A program made the translations under genes and the position numbers. A stretch of DNA of 64,000 nt from Halomonas sp. MCCC 1A13316 (GTDB taxonomy: Bacteria; Pseudomonadota; Gammaproteobacteria; Pseudomonadales; Halomonadaceae). Shown in pieces: positions 39,223 through 49,224 of the stretch. The stretch's first letter is position 1. Every line of letters starts with the position of its first letter. The notes beneath the pieces are model-generated. The model had not been told where the DNA came from. It saw nothing but the letters and a program-made list of their open reading frames with translations, and made no database searches. The DNA lies in assembly GCF_014931605.1 (NCBI RefSeq), contig NZ_CP053382.1, positions 3,224,001-3,288,000 of the forward strand. The letters run 5' to 3'.

Positions 39223-41577
39223 TCAAGATTTGCCCTTCTTCGCCGCTAGCAGCGCGGCCCCGAGGGCGCCCATCTGATTGGGCTGGGCTTGCTCGCTAGG
39301 CGCGCCCTTGCGCTGCGCCTTGGCCTGCCCGCCACGCCGCTCTCCTTGGCTACCGCGCGACGATTTGCCACCCTCGGCCTCACTCGGCTGGTCGTCGAGA
39401 CGCATGGAGAGCCCGATGCGGGCGCGTTCGATATCCACGCTCATCACCTTGACCTTGACGATGTCGCCGGCCTTGACCACCGAACGCGGGTCCTCGACGA
39501 ACTTGTCGGATAGCGCCGAGATGTGAACCAGGCCATCCTGGTGCACGCCGATATCGACGAAGGCGCCGAAGTGGGTCACGTTGGTCACGCTGCCCTCGAG
39601 TATCATGCCCGGCTCCAGGTCCTTGAGCGTCTCCACGCCTTCGCGGAACTCGGCGGCCTTGAACTCGGGGCGCGGATCGCGGCCCGGCTTGTCCAACTCC
39701 TTCAAGATATCGCTGATGGTGGGCACGCCGAAGCGCTCGTCGGCGAACTCGGCCGGCTTGACCGCCTTGAGCGTGGCGCTGTCGCCGATCAGGCTGGCCA
39801 CCGGGCGCCCGCTGCGGCTGGCGATACGCTCCACCACCGGATAGGCCTCGGGGTGCACGGCGCTGGCGTCCAGCGGATTGGAACCGTTCATGATGCGCAG
39901 AAAGCCAGCGCACTGTTCGAAAGTCTTGGGCCCCAGGCGACTGACGTCGAGCAGTTGCTTACGGCTGGCGAAAGCCCCTTCCGCGTTGCGACGGGCGACA
40001 ATGGCCTCGGCCAGTGCCGGGTTGAGGCCGGCCACCCGCGACAGCAGCGCGCTCGATGCGGTATTGAGGTCGACGCCCACGGCGTTGACGCAGTCCTCGA
40101 TCACCGCCTCGAGGCTCCTCGACAGCTGCAGTTGGGAGACATCATGCTGGTACTGACCCACGCCGATGGACTTGGGTTCGATCTTGACCAGCTCGGCCAA
40201 CGGATCCTGAAGCCGCCGGGCAATAGAAACCGCGCCACGGATGGTGACATCGAGATCGGGCAGCTCCTTCGAGGCATATTCCGAGGCGGAGTAGACCGAG
40301 GCGCCGGCCTCGCTGACCATCACCTTCGACAGCACTCTCTTGCTGGCGAGGAGCTTGACCAGATCTCCGGCCAGCCTGTCGGTCTCTCGGCTCGCGGTGC
40401 CGTTGCCCACGGCGACCAGTGCCACGTCGTGTTTCTCCGCCAACCTGGCCAATTCGGCCAGCGAGGCGTCCCAGGCGTTGCGCGGCGCATGAGGATAGAT
40501 AGTGGCATGCTCGAGGAACTGGCCGGTGGCGTCCACTACCGCCACCTTGCAGCCGGTGCGCAGGCCGGGGTCGATGGCAAGCGTGGCCTTCTGCCCCGCC
40601 GGTGCCGCGAGCAGCAGATCCTTGAGATTGGCGGCGAAGACCTCGATGGCTTCCAGCTCGGCGCGCTCGCGCAGCCGTCCCATCAGCTCGGTTTCGAGAT
40701 GCGTGTAGAGCTTGACCCGCCAGGTCCAGCGCACCACGTCGGCCAGCCATTTGTCGGCGGCGCGGCCTTCGTCGCGGATATCGAAGTGGCGAGCAATGGC
40801 AACCTGAGCCGGGTGAATCGGCGCCTCCTCCTCGCCGGGCAGACGGATGGCCAGGGTCAATACGCCCTCGTTACGGCCGCGGAACATGGCCAGTGCGCGG
40901 TGGGACGGCGCCTTGGCCAGCGCTTCGTCGTGCTCGAAGTAGTCGGAGAACTTGGCCCCTTCACGCTCCTTGCCCGGCAGCACCCGGGCGCTGAGCTCGC
41001 CCTCCTGCCAGAGTCGCTCGCGCAGCCTACCCACCAGCTCGGGATCCTCGGCGAAGCGCTCCATCAGTATCTGTCGCGCGCCGTCCAGCGCCGCCTTGGC
41101 ATCCTCCACGGCCGGTACGTCCCCCTCGGCGGGGCGAATGTATTTGGCTGCCTCGGCTTCAGGCTTCAGGGTCGGATCGGCCAGCAGCGCATCGGCAAGC
41201 GGCTCGAGCCCCGCTTCGCGGGCGATCTGCGCCTTGGTGCGGCGCTTTTTCTTGAAGGGCAGATAGAGGTCTTCCAGACGCTGCTTGGTATCGGCCGTCT
41301 GGATCTGCCTGTCGAGTTCCGGCGTCAGCTTGCCCTGCTCGTCGATGGCGGCGAGCACCGCTGCCCGGCGCTCCTCGAGCTCGCGCAGATAGCGCAGGCG
41401 CTCGTCGAGATTGCGCAACTGGGTATCGTCGAGGCCACCGGTGACCTCCTTGCGGTAACGGGAGATGAAGGGCACGGTGGCGCCGCCGTCGAGCAGTTCC
41501 ACGGTGGCTGTCACCTGCTGCGGGCGAACGGCGAGCTCCTCGGCGAGGCGCGAAATGATCCGGGTCGTGGCGTCCAT
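39223..41577 (-). CDS. tex: Tex family RNA-binding transcription accessory protein
   Basis: A 784-residue protein with the Tex architecture: an N-terminal helical domain, a YqgF-like RNase H fold ([16 protein letters not shown], about 325-340), helix-hairpin-helix modules ([24 protein letters not shown] region) and a C-terminal S1 domain ([26 protein letters not shown], about 650-715), followed by a basic, low-complexity tail. Tex binds nucleic acids and affects transcription and stress tolerance; it is the bacterial relative of Spt6. It is encoded upstream of gshA with a 117-nt gap. Confidence 0.95.
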   Translation of the reverse strand: MDATTRIISRLAEELAVRPQQVTATVELLDGGATVPFISRYRKEVTGGLDDTQLRNLDERLRYLRELEERRAAVLAAIDEQGKLTPELDRQIQTADTKQRLEDLYLPFKKKRRTKAQIAREAGLEPLADALLADPTLKPEAEAAKYIRPAEGDVPAVEDAKAALDGARQILMERFAEDPELVGRLRERLWQEGELSARVLPGKEREGAKFSDYFEHDEALAKAPSHRALAMFRGRNEGVLTLAIRLPGEEEAPIHPAQVAIARHFDIRDEGRAADKWLADVVRWTWRVKLYTHLETELMGRLRERAELEAIEVFAANLKDLLLAAPAGQKATLAIDPGLRTGCKVAVVDATGQFLEHATIYPHAPRNAWDASLAELARLAEKHDVALVAVGNGTASRETDRLAGDLVKLLASKRVLSKVMVSEAGASVYSASEYASKELPDLDVTIRGAVSIARRLQDPLAELVKIEPKSIGVGQYQHDVSQLQLSRSLEAVIEDCVNAVGVDLNTASSALLSRVAGLNPALAEAIVARRNAEGAFASRKQLLDVSRLGPKTFEQCAGFLRIMNGSNPLDASAVHPEAYPVVERIASRSGRPVASLIGDSATLKAVKPAEFADERFGVPTISDILKELDKPGRDPRPEFKAAEFREGVETLKDLEPGMILEGSVTNVTHFGAFVDIGVHQDGLVHISALSDKFVEDPRSVVKAGDIVKVKVMSVDIERARIGLSMRLDDQPSEAEGGKSSRGSQGERRGGQAKAQRKGAPSEQAQPNQMGALGAALLAAKKGKS

Positions 41578-41648
41578 GACTTCCTTGGTATTGCGACTAC
41601 GAAAGATCGCGCCAAGTTACCACAAACGCCACCGTGTCGCCGCCAGGT

Positions 41649-41900
41649 TCAACGCCACCAGCCGAGGTCGTCCCAGTAGCGGCGGCGACCTTCGCTTCGC
41701 GCCTGCTCGCGAGTCAGGCCGATGTCGCGCAGTTGATGGTCGCTGAGCTCCTGCAGCTGGATGCGTTCGCGGCGCAGCTGCGCCTGGTGCATCACGAAAC
41801 TTCTCCAGTGCCACAGTCGCGAAACGATCGGCCAGTCTCGCTTGACGCTGGCAGATGCGGCACAGAATGACGAATCGTAGCAAGTAGCTGGGCTGCTCAT
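41649..41900 (-). CDS. DUF1127 domain-containing small protein
   Basis: An 83-residue protein whose C-terminal 45 residues form the DUF1127 (YjiS-like) motif, RERIQLQELSDHQLRDIGLTREQA, rich in arginine. Small DUF1127 proteins in alphaproteobacteria influence RNA and phosphate or carbon metabolism, but roles in gammaproteobacteria are unclear. The start ATG at 41900 has GGAGG about 10 nt upstream. It is divergent from a LysR-type gene, with a perfect palindrome between them. Confidence 0.85.
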   Translation of the reverse strand: MSSPATCYDSSFCAASASVKRDWPIVSRLWHWRSFVMHQAQLRRERIQLQELSDHQLRDIGLTREQARSEGRRRYWDDLGWWR

Positions 41901-41949
41901 ATCGGACTTCCTCCAGTCATGTCGGGCGATGGAAAAAGTCTCGCTCCTG

Positions 41950-41982
41950 GCATAAAATCAATCCAACGAATAGATTTTATGC
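41950..41982. promoter_or_regulatory. Perfect 10-bp inverted repeat, candidate LysR site
   Basis: GCATAAAATC (41950-41959) and GATTTTATGC (41973-41982), 13-nt spacer, in the divergent DUF1127-lysR region. It overlaps the first possible ATG of the LysR gene. AT-rich dyads in divergent promoters are typical LysR binding sites. Confidence 0.5.
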
Positions 41983-42860
41983 CTTACATCAAACAAAGTG
42001 ATGCCACCGTGAGTGCCACCATCGATCACGAACTGCTGCGCACCTTCGTCGCCATCGTCGACCATGGCGGCTTCACTCGCGCGGCCCAGGCGGTCAACCG
42101 CACGCAGTCTGCAGTGAGCATGCAGATCAAGCGGCTCGAGGAGGACGTTATCCAGCGCCCGCTGTTCGAGCGTCAAGGGCGTCAGATGCACCTCACCAGC
42201 GAAGGCACCACGCTGCTCGGCTATGCCCGTCGCATACTCGACCTGCAGGGTGAGGCGCTCAACATTCTGCGCGAGCCGGACATGGTGGGGCGGGTGCGGA
42301 TCGGCGTGCCCGACGACTTCGTCATGCGCTTCCTGCCCGGAATCCTCAAGTCGTTCTCGCAGACCTGGCCGCTGGTCGACGTCGAGGTGCAGTGCGCCCC
42401 CTCTTCCGATCTGCTCAATCGTCCACACGGCAGCCTCGACCTGAGCATCGTGACCCGAGGAGTCGGCCAGGAGATCGGCACCATCCTGCGCCGCGAGGAA
42501 ACGGTATGGGTGGTGGCGGAAAGTCACGCTGTGCATCGCCAAACGCCACTGCCGCTGGCACTGTTCGAGGCTCCCTGCCTGTGCCGTCAGCATGCCTGCC
42601 ACAGCCTGACCCGCGCCGGCCGCCAGTACCGCATCGCCTACTCGAGCCCCAGCCTGGCCACCCTGCAGGCGGTGGTCGGTGCCGGGCTTGCCGTCTCCGC
42701 CCTGATGAAGAGCCTGGTCACGCCGGGCATGCGTGTGCTCGGCGAGGCAGATGGCTTCCCCCCGCTGCCCGACGGCTCGATCGTGCTGCTGCGCTCGCCC
42801 GACACCACATCCCCGGCGGTGGACGGACTGGCGCAGCACATTATCGAGGGGTTCAAGTAG
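41979..42860 (+). CDS. LysR-family transcriptional regulator
   Basis: About 293 residues: an N-terminal winged helix (ELLRTFVAIVDHGGFTRAAQAVNRTQSAVSMQIKRLE pattern, split here for length) and a type 2 periplasmic-binding effector domain starting near VRIGVPDDF. ATG at 41979 lies inside a palindrome and has no clear ribosome site. GTG at 42009, 30 nt later, would still include the whole DNA-binding domain and leave the palindrome in the leader. The divergent DUF1127 gene is the natural target. The 3' end overlaps msrB by 8 nt, tail to tail. Confidence 0.9.
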   Translation: MPYIKQSDATVSATIDHELLRTFVAIVDHGGFTRAAQAVNRTQSAVSMQIKRLEEDVIQRPLFERQGRQMHLTSEGTTLLGYARRILDLQGEALNILREPDMVGRVRIGVPDDFVMRFLPGILKSFSQTWPLVDVEVQCAPSSDLLNRPHGSLDLSIVTRGVGQEIGTILRREETVWVVAESHAVHRQTPLPLALFEAPCLCRQHACHSLTRAGRQYRIAYSSPSLATLQAVVGAGLAVSALMKSLVTPGMRVLGEADGFPPLPDGSIVLLRSPDTTSPAVDGLAQHIIEGFK

Positions 42861-43356
42861 CCGCTGGTACGAAATGCAGCGCCAGCCCGTTGTTGCACCA
42901 GCGCAGACCGGTGGGCTCGGGACCGTCGCTGAAGACATGGCCCTGGTGGCCGCCGCATCGGGCGCAATGATACTCGAGCCGCGGCCATACCAGGCTGAAG
43001 TCGAGTTGGCTGAGCATATGCCCTTCGACGTGTTCGAAGAAGCTCGGCCAACCGGTGCCGGAGTCGTACTTCATGGCGCTCTGGAACAGCAGCAGGTCAC
43101 AGCCGGCGCAGCGGTATTCCCCTTCGCCCCACTCCTTGTCGAGGGGGCTCGAGAACGGCGGCTCGGTGCCATGATCGCGCAGGATCTCGAACTGTTCTGG
43201 CGTGAGGCGCTCGCGCCATTCGTCGCTTGAGAGTTCGAGACGCTCCAGGTCGGGTGCCGCTTCCAGAGACAGGCGTGGATACCCCCAGCCGACCCCAGGC
43301 ACGAGCCCCGCCGCACCGCCTATACCCAATAGCCCCAGGAAAAGACGTCGTTTCAT
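42853..43356 (-). CDS. msrB: Exported methionine-(R)-sulfoxide reductase MsrB
   Basis: 167 residues. The N-terminus MKRRLFLGLLGIGGAAGLVPG has a Tat-like twin-arginine start (RRLFLG) and a hydrophobic stretch, so the enzyme is probably periplasmic. The MsrB body has both zinc CxxC pairs (CAGC and CARC), GWPSFFEHV, and the catalytic cysteine in GLRWCNNGLALHFVP, where most relatives have RYCVNSLAL. It reduces methionine-R-sulfoxide in oxidised proteins. The start ATG at 43356 was chosen for the signal peptide. Confidence 0.92.
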   Translation of the reverse strand: MKRRLFLGLLGIGGAAGLVPGVGWGYPRLSLEAAPDLERLELSSDEWRERLTPEQFEILRDHGTEPPFSSPLDKEWGEGEYRCAGCDLLLFQSAMKYDSGTGWPSFFEHVEGHMLSQLDFSLVWPRLEYHCARCGGHQGHVFSDGPEPTGLRWCNNGLALHFVPAAT

Positions 43357-43402
43357 TGGACCCTCCCCCTGGTCAGCCAGCCGACTTGCCAGGTCTATAA
43401 AC

Positions 43403-43436
43403 GAACGGGGAAGAGGCAAATGCCCCTTCCCCGTTC
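43403..43436 (-). terminator. Probable terminator of pckA
   Basis: 16-bp stem with one mismatch (43403-43418 with 43421-43436) and a 2-nt loop. On the minus strand it is followed by GTTTAT, a weak U-tract. It lies between pckA and msrB. Confidence 0.6.
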
Positions 43437-43464
43437 AGACCACTACGAAAACCGCGGGTTCACC

Positions 43465-45021
43465 TCAGGTCAGGCTGGGCCCGGCCTTGGTGATGGCTTC
43501 GTTGACGCCTTCGAACTTCTTGAAGTTGTCGACGAACTTGGCCGCCAGGTCGCGCAGGTTGCGATCGTAAGCGGCCTTGTCTTCCCAGGTCTCACGCGGG
43601 TCGAGCAAGCTGGAGTCGACGCCCGGCACGGAAACCGGCACATCCAGATTGAGCCCCTCGATGCGCTTAGTCTCGACCTCGCGCAGCACGCCGGACTGAA
43701 TGGCGCTGATGATGGCGCGGGTGGTAGGAATCGAGAAGCGCGAGCCACCCTCGCCGTAGGCACCGCCGGTCCAGCCGGTGTTGACCAGGTAGACCTGGGC
43801 GTCCTTGGCCTCGACACGCTTGATCAGCAGGTCGGCGTAGACGCGTGCCGGACGCGGAAAGAACGGCGCGCCGAAGCAGGTGGAGAAAGTCGCTTCCAGG
43901 CCTGAGGAGGACCCCATCTCGGTGGACCCCACCTTGGCGGTATAACCGGAGAGGAAGTGGTAGGCCGCCGCTTCCTTGGACAGCACCGACACCGGCGGCA
44001 ACACGCCGGACATGTCGCAGGTCAGGAAGATGATGGCGTTGGGCTCACCGGCGCGATTCTCCGGAACGCGTTTGCCGACGTGCTCCAGCGGGTAGGCGGC
44101 ACGCGAGTTCTGGGTCAGGCTGTCGTCGGTGTAGTCGGGTTCGCGGCGGTCGTCGAGCACCACGTTCTCCAGCACGGTGCCGAACTTGATGGCGTTCCAG
44201 ATGACCGGTTCGTTCTTCTCGGAGAGGTCAATGCACTTGGCATAGCATCCGCCCTCGATGTTGAACACGGTGCCAGGGCCCCATCCGTGCTCGTCGTCGC
44301 CAATCAGGTAGCGCGCCTGGTCGGCGGAGAGGGTGGTCTTGCCGGTGCCGGAAAGGCCGAAGAACAGCGCGGTCTCACCATCCTCGCCGACATTGGCGCT
44401 GCAGTGCATGGGCAGAACGTCGGAGGCCGGCAGCAGGAAGTTCTGCACCGAGAACATCGCCTTCTTCATTTCACCGGCATACCGCATACCGGCGATCAGC
44501 ACCTTCTGCTGTGCGAAATTGAGGATCACACAACCGTCGGAGTTGGTGCCGTCACGATCCGGGTCGCATTCGAAATGCGGCGCGTTGAGAATGGTCCACT
44601 CCTGCTTGGCCGAAGGATTGTAGCCCTCGGGGCGCACGAACATGGTGCGGCCGAACAGGTTGTGCCAGGCCGTCTCGGTCGTTACCCGCACCGGCAGGTA
44701 GTGAGTCGGGTCGCTGCCCACGTGGAGTTCGGAAACGAAACGCTCGCCGCTACCCAGATAATCTTCGACACGGGCCCAGAGAGCATCGAACTTGCCGGCA
44801 TCGAAGGGGCGGTTGACGCTGCCCCAGTCGATCTCACCGCTGGTGGAGGGCTCGTCGACGATGAAGCGATCCTTGGGCGAGCGGCCGGTACGCTGACCGG
44901 TATTCACCACCAGGGCGCCATTCGCGGCCAGTTGGCCTTCTCCGCGTGCCACGGCACGCTCGATGAGTTCGGCGCTGCTGAGATTGACGTGTGCTTGAGG
45001 AGCGGCTTGGGATGTGGTCAT
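43465..45021 (-). CDS. pckA: Phosphoenolpyruvate carboxykinase (ATP)
   Basis: A 518-residue ATP-type PEPCK that converts oxaloacetate to PEP in gluconeogenesis. [16 protein letters not shown] near the N-terminus, the kinase loop [15 protein letters not shown], metal-binding DDEHGW and the C-terminal ATP region [12 protein letters not shown] are present. The ATG at 45021 has AGGAA upstream. It stands alone between hslO and msrB. It would supply PEP when cells grow on TCA intermediates, such as those from aromatic breakdown. Confidence 0.97.
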   Translation of the reverse strand: MTTSQAAPQAHVNLSSAELIERAVARGEGQLAANGALVVNTGQRTGRSPKDRFIVDEPSTSGEIDWGSVNRPFDAGKFDALWARVEDYLGSGERFVSELHVGSDPTHYLPVRVTTETAWHNLFGRTMFVRPEGYNPSAKQEWTILNAPHFECDPDRDGTNSDGCVILNFAQQKVLIAGMRYAGEMKKAMFSVQNFLLPASDVLPMHCSANVGEDGETALFFGLSGTGKTTLSADQARYLIGDDEHGWGPGTVFNIEGGCYAKCIDLSEKNEPVIWNAIKFGTVLENVVLDDRREPDYTDDSLTQNSRAAYPLEHVGKRVPENRAGEPNAIIFLTCDMSGVLPPVSVLSKEAAAYHFLSGYTAKVGSTEMGSSSGLEATFSTCFGAPFFPRPARVYADLLIKRVEAKDAQVYLVNTGWTGGAYGEGGSRFSIPTTRAIISAIQSGVLREVETKRIEGLNLDVPVSVPGVDSSLLDPRETWEDKAAYDRNLRDLAAKFVDNFKKFEGVNEAITKAGPSLT

Positions 45022-45334
45022 GTCGTTTCCTGGGCCTTGCGGCCGGTTCTCTCTCGTGTGCCAGGCGTCATACGCCATCGCGTTGCGTTTCCGATCGTCC
45101 GTGTGCGGATGCATGCCGTCTTGTATTCTGGCGATCGGCCTTGAGGCGGCGACATTATGGCAAAAAGGGGGCCGTCAGGAAACGCTAACTTTGACCGAAG
45201 TTCTTGTAGTTTTACTACTACATCGGGGCATTTCGCCGCAGGTTGACTACAACCATACTTGTGCGTTGCAGCAATCCCGCACGAATGCACGAGACGCCTC
45301 CTCGACGTCTCGTACGCTCCGGCAAATCTTGGCC
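45022..45334. other. Intergenic region upstream of pckA
   Basis: About 310 nt, no gene seen. It should contain the pckA promoter; a possible -10 CATAAT is read on the minus strand at 45154-45159, but its -35 is poor. A small inverted repeat TGTAGT/ACTACA is near 45206-45223. Confidence 0.4.
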
Positions 45335-46210
45335 TCAATGCAGGGTGGGAGGCGGCCCATGCTGGGTGCGCAGCAGTGCTTCGACTTCACTCTCCGTGAA
45401 GCGGTAGTGGGTATGGCAGAAATGACACTGGGTCTCGATCTCACCCTGTTCGGCCAGCACGTCACGTAGTTCATCGGCCCCCAGGGTCAGCAAGGCATCG
45501 CTGATGCGCTCCCGCGAACAGGTGCAACCGAAGCGCAGCGACTTCGGTTCGAAGACCCGCACTGTCTCCTCGTGATAGAGCCGGTGCAGCAGCTCGCGCT
45601 GGTCGAGCCCCAGCAATTCGTCGGTGGTCAGGGTGCGGGCCAGCTGAACGGTACGCTCCCAGGCGTCGTCGTCCTGATTCTGCGACTCGTCCGGCAGCCG
45701 CTGCAGCAACAGCCCGCCCGCCCGAAGGTCGTCGGCGCGCAGCCACAGCTGGGTGGGCAGCTGTTCAGACTGCGAGAAATAGGCCTCGAGACAGCCGGCC
45801 AGGCTGTCCTGGTCGAGTGCCACGATGCCCTGGTAGCGATTGCCCTCGCGCGGGTCGAGGGTAATCACGATATGGCCATCGCCGACAAGATCGCGGAATT
45901 TCGCTTCCCCTTCGGGCAGTGTGGCATCTTCCGCCACACGAGCAATGGCCCGCAGCTCGCCACCGGGATTGGATTCAGCCATCAGCAGCGACAGAGCCCC
46001 CTGACCGCGCACCTCGATGCTGAGGATACCGTCGAGCTTTACGGTATCGGTGAGCAGCGCCACGGCGGCCAGCAGCTCGCCCAGCAGGCGGTTGACGGCA
46101 GGTGGGTAGCCATGCCGCTCTAGCACATCGCCGTAGGCGCGCTCCAGGGTGACGATCTCACCACGGACGTTGGTACGTTCAAACAGGAAACGCTGGATCT
46201 GGTCGGTCAT
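45335..46210 (-). CDS. hslO: Redox-regulated chaperone Hsp33
   Basis: A 291-residue Hsp33, a cytosolic holdase switched on by oxidation. The C-terminal zinc site has the required cysteines, [11 protein letters not shown] and CHFCHTHY (CxC and CxxC). The N-terminal domain has [15 protein letters not shown] and the middle has [18 protein letters not shown]. The start ATG at 46210 is preferred to an upstream in-frame ATG. It is the last gene of the yrfG-hslR-hslO group, as in E. coli. Confidence 0.96.
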   Translation of the reverse strand: MTDQIQRFLFERTNVRGEIVTLERAYGDVLERHGYPPAVNRLLGELLAAVALLTDTVKLDGILSIEVRGQGALSLLMAESNPGGELRAIARVAEDATLPEGEAKFRDLVGDGHIVITLDPREGNRYQGIVALDQDSLAGCLEAYFSQSEQLPTQLWLRADDLRAGGLLLQRLPDESQNQDDDAWERTVQLARTLTTDELLGLDQRELLHRLYHEETVRVFEPKSLRFGCTCSRERISDALLTLGADELRDVLAEQGEIETQCHFCHTHYRFTESEVEALLRTQHGPPPTLH

Positions 46211-46257
46211 GATCGATTCCGAAAGAGGTCGTTCACGGTGGCCAACAGGCAGTGGGT

Positions 46258-46644
46258 TCACTCGTCCTGCTGACGCTGGAAGCGCTGGATCTCGCGGCGC
46301 TGCTTCTTGTCTGGCCGCTTGAGCGGATGTTGCATGGCCTGGTTAGTCAGACGCCGGCCTTCGGACTCCCGCTCACGACGCTCGGCGCTCTCGGCCGTCT
46401 CGCGATAGAGTTCACGGGCCTCAGGGGCGCCGCGACGCTGGTCGGAGAGTGCCACCACTTCCACCTCCCACACGTCCCAGCCCTGGGGCACGCGAATCAG
46501 GGCACCCACTTCGACGTTCTTGCTGGTCTTGGCGCGCCCGCCGTTGTAGTGAACCTTGCCGCCTTCGATGGCCTTCTTGGCCAGGGCGCGAGTCTTGAAG
46601 AAGCGGGCGGCCCACAGCCACTTGTCGAGTCGTACGCTATCCAA
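46258..46644 (-). CDS. hslR: Heat-shock protein 15 (S4 domain, ribosome rescue)
   Basis: A 128-residue protein with an N-terminal S4 RNA-binding motif ([33 protein letters not shown]) and a basic Lys/Arg-rich tail, as in Hsp15, which binds 50S subunits carrying stalled nascent chains. The start is TTG at 46644, with GGGAGG 5 nt upstream. The TTG lies inside the end of the yrfG frame, an 8-nt overlap, so translation is probably coupled. Confidence 0.92.
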   Translation of the reverse strand: MDSVRLDKWLWAARFFKTRALAKKAIEGGKVHYNGGRAKTSKNVEVGALIRVPQGWDVWEVEVVALSDQRRGAPEARELYRETAESAERRERESEGRRLTNQAMQHPLKRPDKKQRREIQRFQRQQDE

Positions 46645-47350
46645 TCTCGCCTCCCTTCTCGCCGTGTGGTCCTGTGTCGCCGCGTACTTCCGAGGGTAGC
46701 TCCTCGGGCAGGATCGTGGCGAAGCGGTCCAGGGCAATGAACTCCTCCAGCTCTTTTTCCGGCCGCGTGCTGTCGGGTTGCTTGATGCCGAGCAGATGGC
46801 GGATGCCGTATTCCCGCGCACTCTCCAGCACATCGGAGTTGTCATCGATGAACAACGTCCGCGTCGGGTCGAAGGGCTCGACCTCCTGCAGAGCAAACCA
46901 GAACTCCTGGGCCTCCTTGGGCACGCCGAGATCGGCCGAGGAGACGATGGCATCCAGGTAGCCCTCGAGCCCGGTAAGCGGCAACTTGAGCTCCAGGCTC
47001 TCGCGGTCGGCATTGGTCGCCAGCACCACTCTGGGGTGCGCCTTTCTGAGCCACTTGAGGAAATCCAGCGCATCGCTGCGCAGGCCGATCAGGTGCTGAA
47101 TCTCGCGCTTGAGGGCGACGATGTCCACCCCCAGTTCACGACTCCAGTAGGCCAGGCTGTACCAGTTGAGGGTGCCCCGCTCGCGCAGGATGCGCGCGCG
47201 GATCTGCTCCTGGCTGGCCTCGTCGAGGCGGTGCAGTTCGACGTAGCGTCGCGGCAGGTGCTCCAGCCAGAAATGGCTGTCGAAATGCAGGTCGAGCAGT
47301 GTGCCGTCCATGTCCAGCAGAACGGTATCGATGGCGCGCCAGTCGATCAT
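46637..47350 (-). CDS. yrfG: HAD-family GMP/IMP nucleotidase YrfG-like
   Basis: A 237-residue HAD hydrolase of the YrfG type: motif I LLDMDGTLLDL, motif II VLATNAD, and motif IV FIDDNSDVL. The E. coli protein dephosphorylates GMP and IMP. The start ATG at 47350 has GGGAG 6 nt upstream. It is divergent from nudE and first in the group with hslR and hslO, conserved in enterobacteria. Confidence 0.9.
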   Translation of the reverse strand: MIDWRAIDTVLLDMDGTLLDLHFDSHFWLEHLPRRYVELHRLDEASQEQIRARILRERGTLNWYSLAYWSRELGVDIVALKREIQHLIGLRSDALDFLKWLRKAHPRVVLATNADRESLELKLPLTGLEGYLDAIVSSADLGVPKEAQEFWFALQEVEPFDPTRTLFIDDNSDVLESAREYGIRHLLGIKQPDSTRPEKELEEFIALDRFATILPEELPSEVRGDTGPHGEKGGEIG

Positions 47351-47460
47351 GGCGACTCCCGGTGGCATCTGAGCGGTGGAAGGCGTGATATTGTACTCAA
47401 TGGATACCATCGGCGCATTCCCGGCAGGTGCCGCGCTCGCACGTACGAAACGGAGCCTTC

Positions 47461-48048
47461 ATGTCCGAGAAGAAGATATTGCAGAAACCCCAGGTGCTGG
47501 CACGAAAGTCCGTGGCCAGAAGTCGCCTGTTTCATATCGAATCACTGGAGCTGCGTTTCGCCAATGGCGCCGAACGCACCTTCGAACGCCTGACCGGCAG
47601 CGATCAAGGCGCGGTGATGATCATCGCCATGCCCGACCCGGACCACGTGCTGCTGATACGCGAATACGCGGCGGGCTTCGAGGACTACGTGCTGACCCTG
47701 CCCAAGGGGCTGGTGGATCCGGGCGAGGATATCGTCACCGCGGCCAACCGGGAACTGATGGAGGAGTGCGGCTTCGGCGCCCGACACATCGAGCCACTGG
47801 TGGAGCTGTCGCTGGCGCCCAACTACATGCGCCACCGCATGCAGGTCCTGCTCGCCACCGATCTCTACCCCAAACGCCTGCCCGGGGACGAGCCGGAACC
47901 GCTGGTGGTCGAGACCCATGCCCTCGAGGAACTGCCGGCCCTGTTGCTGCGCGAAGACTTCCACGAGGCGCGGGCCATCGCCGCGCTGTTCATCGCCCGC
48001 GACACACTGCGCGAACGGCGTGGTATAGAGACACCGCTAAGCTGGTAG
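47461..48048 (+). CDS. nudE: ADP compounds hydrolase NudE
   Basis: A 195-residue Nudix enzyme that hydrolyses ADP-ribose, NADH and diadenosine polyphosphates. It has the complete Nudix box GLVDPGEDIVTAANRELMEE (continuing CGF) and the following segment LSLAPNYMRHRMQVLLA typical of NudE. The start ATG at 47461 has GGAG upstream. The divergent pairing with yrfG matches the E. coli layout. Confidence 0.94.
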   Translation: MSEKKILQKPQVLARKSVARSRLFHIESLELRFANGAERTFERLTGSDQGAVMIIAMPDPDHVLLIREYAAGFEDYVLTLPKGLVDPGEDIVTAANRELMEECGFGARHIEPLVELSLAPNYMRHRMQVLLATDLYPKRLPGDEPEPLVVETHALEELPALLLREDFHEARAIAALFIARDTLRERRGIETPLSW

Positions 48049-48065
48049 CCGTGCCGGCTGCAAGT

Positions 48066-49151
48066 TCAGCCGTGACGGTGAAGCAGGCGCAGGTTGCCGT
48101 TACCTTCCTTGAGGCGGATCCAGCGGTTCTGGCGATAACTGTCGAGCCCCGCCTCCAGCAGGGTCATGACCCCGATCCCCTCCTCCACGCTGACCGGTAC
48201 CGGCGCACCGTTCGTCAGAGCCTCGACGATGCCGGCGTAGTAGGCCAGGTAGTCGCCGGGGAGCCCCGGGTGTTCACGCGTTACCAGTTTTCCGTCGGCG
48301 CCCTCGGCCAAGGTCAGCTGCCCAGGGCGAGGGTCAACGCCCCAGTCGCGTGCAGGCGTACGCCCCTCCTTCAGCCAGTTCTCCTGAGGGTCGCGACCAT
48401 ACTTGACGAAACTGCCCCTGGTGCCGTGCAGTGCCTGCTGCGGCGTCGGCTCTGCCACCAGCGAACTGGCCCGCAGGGTGACCCGGAGCGTGTCGTAATC
48501 CAGCAGGGCATGAAACTCGTCGTCCACCTCGGCGCCGTCTCGTGCCGCCATCAAGTCGAGCAGAATCGCCCGCGGCATGCCGAACAATGTACGGGCCTGG
48601 TCGAGCAGGTGCGAACCCAGGTCGTACCAGATACCGCTGCCCGGCTTGTGCTGTTCGCGCCAGCGGTCGGCCACCGCCGGCCGGAAGCGGTCGAAGCGTA
48701 GCTCGAGCGAGACCGGGCGGCCTACGACGCCCTCCTCGACCAATGCTTGCAGAGTACGAAAATCGCTGTCCCAGCGACGGTTGTGAAAGACGCTGATCAT
48801 GCACTCGGCCTTGTCGGCCTCTGCCTTGAGCAGCCGGGCCTCGGAGAGCGAGACGGTGAATGGCTTGTCGATCACCAGATGCTTGCCGGCGGCAAGCGCC
48901 GCCTTGGCCAGCGGATAGTGGGTCTCGTTGGGGCTGGCGATGACCACCAGGTCGATATCCGAGCGGGCGAACAGCGCCGCCGCCTTGGGCATCACCTCGA
49001 CTTCGGGCAGCGTTTCATGCACTCGCTCGGCCGAGCTGCTGACCACGGCCAGCAATTCCAGCCCGGGCGTGGCCTGGATCAGCGGGGTGTGAAAGATCCG
49101 GCCGGCAGTGCCAAAACCGATCAGGCCGACACCGAAGGTCTGCTTGCGCAT
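48066..49151 (-). CDS. Gfo/Idh/MocA family oxidoreductase
   Basis: 361 residues: an N-terminal Rossmann domain (VGLIGFGTAGRIFHTPLIQ) with the EKP-like element HLVIDKPFTVSL, then the substrate domain (SVFHNRRWDSDFRTL; GSGIWYDLGSHLLDQA). The family oxidises or reduces sugars and inositols with NAD(P). The substrate is unknown, and the gene stands alone between nudE and ilvD. The start ATG at 49151 has AAGGA upstream. Confidence 0.92.
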   Translation of the reverse strand: MRKQTFGVGLIGFGTAGRIFHTPLIQATPGLELLAVVSSSAERVHETLPEVEVMPKAAALFARSDIDLVVIASPNETHYPLAKAALAAGKHLVIDKPFTVSLSEARLLKAEADKAECMISVFHNRRWDSDFRTLQALVEEGVVGRPVSLELRFDRFRPAVADRWREQHKPGSGIWYDLGSHLLDQARTLFGMPRAILLDLMAARDGAEVDDEFHALLDYDTLRVTLRASSLVAEPTPQQALHGTRGSFVKYGRDPQENWLKEGRTPARDWGVDPRPGQLTLAEGADGKLVTREHPGLPGDYLAYYAGIVEALTNGAPVPVSVEEGIGVMTLLEAGLDSYRQNRWIRLKEGNGNLRLLHRHG

Positions 49152-49224
49152 GTCATCGTTCCTTACTGCTGCATGAAAAAGCTCGCGATGACGAACCGGG
49201 CCAGGGCCCGATTCGTCACTCGTG

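Noticed and set aside
39523..41679. Long open frame antisense to tex (718 codons)
   Set aside because: Shadow frame; the minus strand encodes a complete Tex protein.
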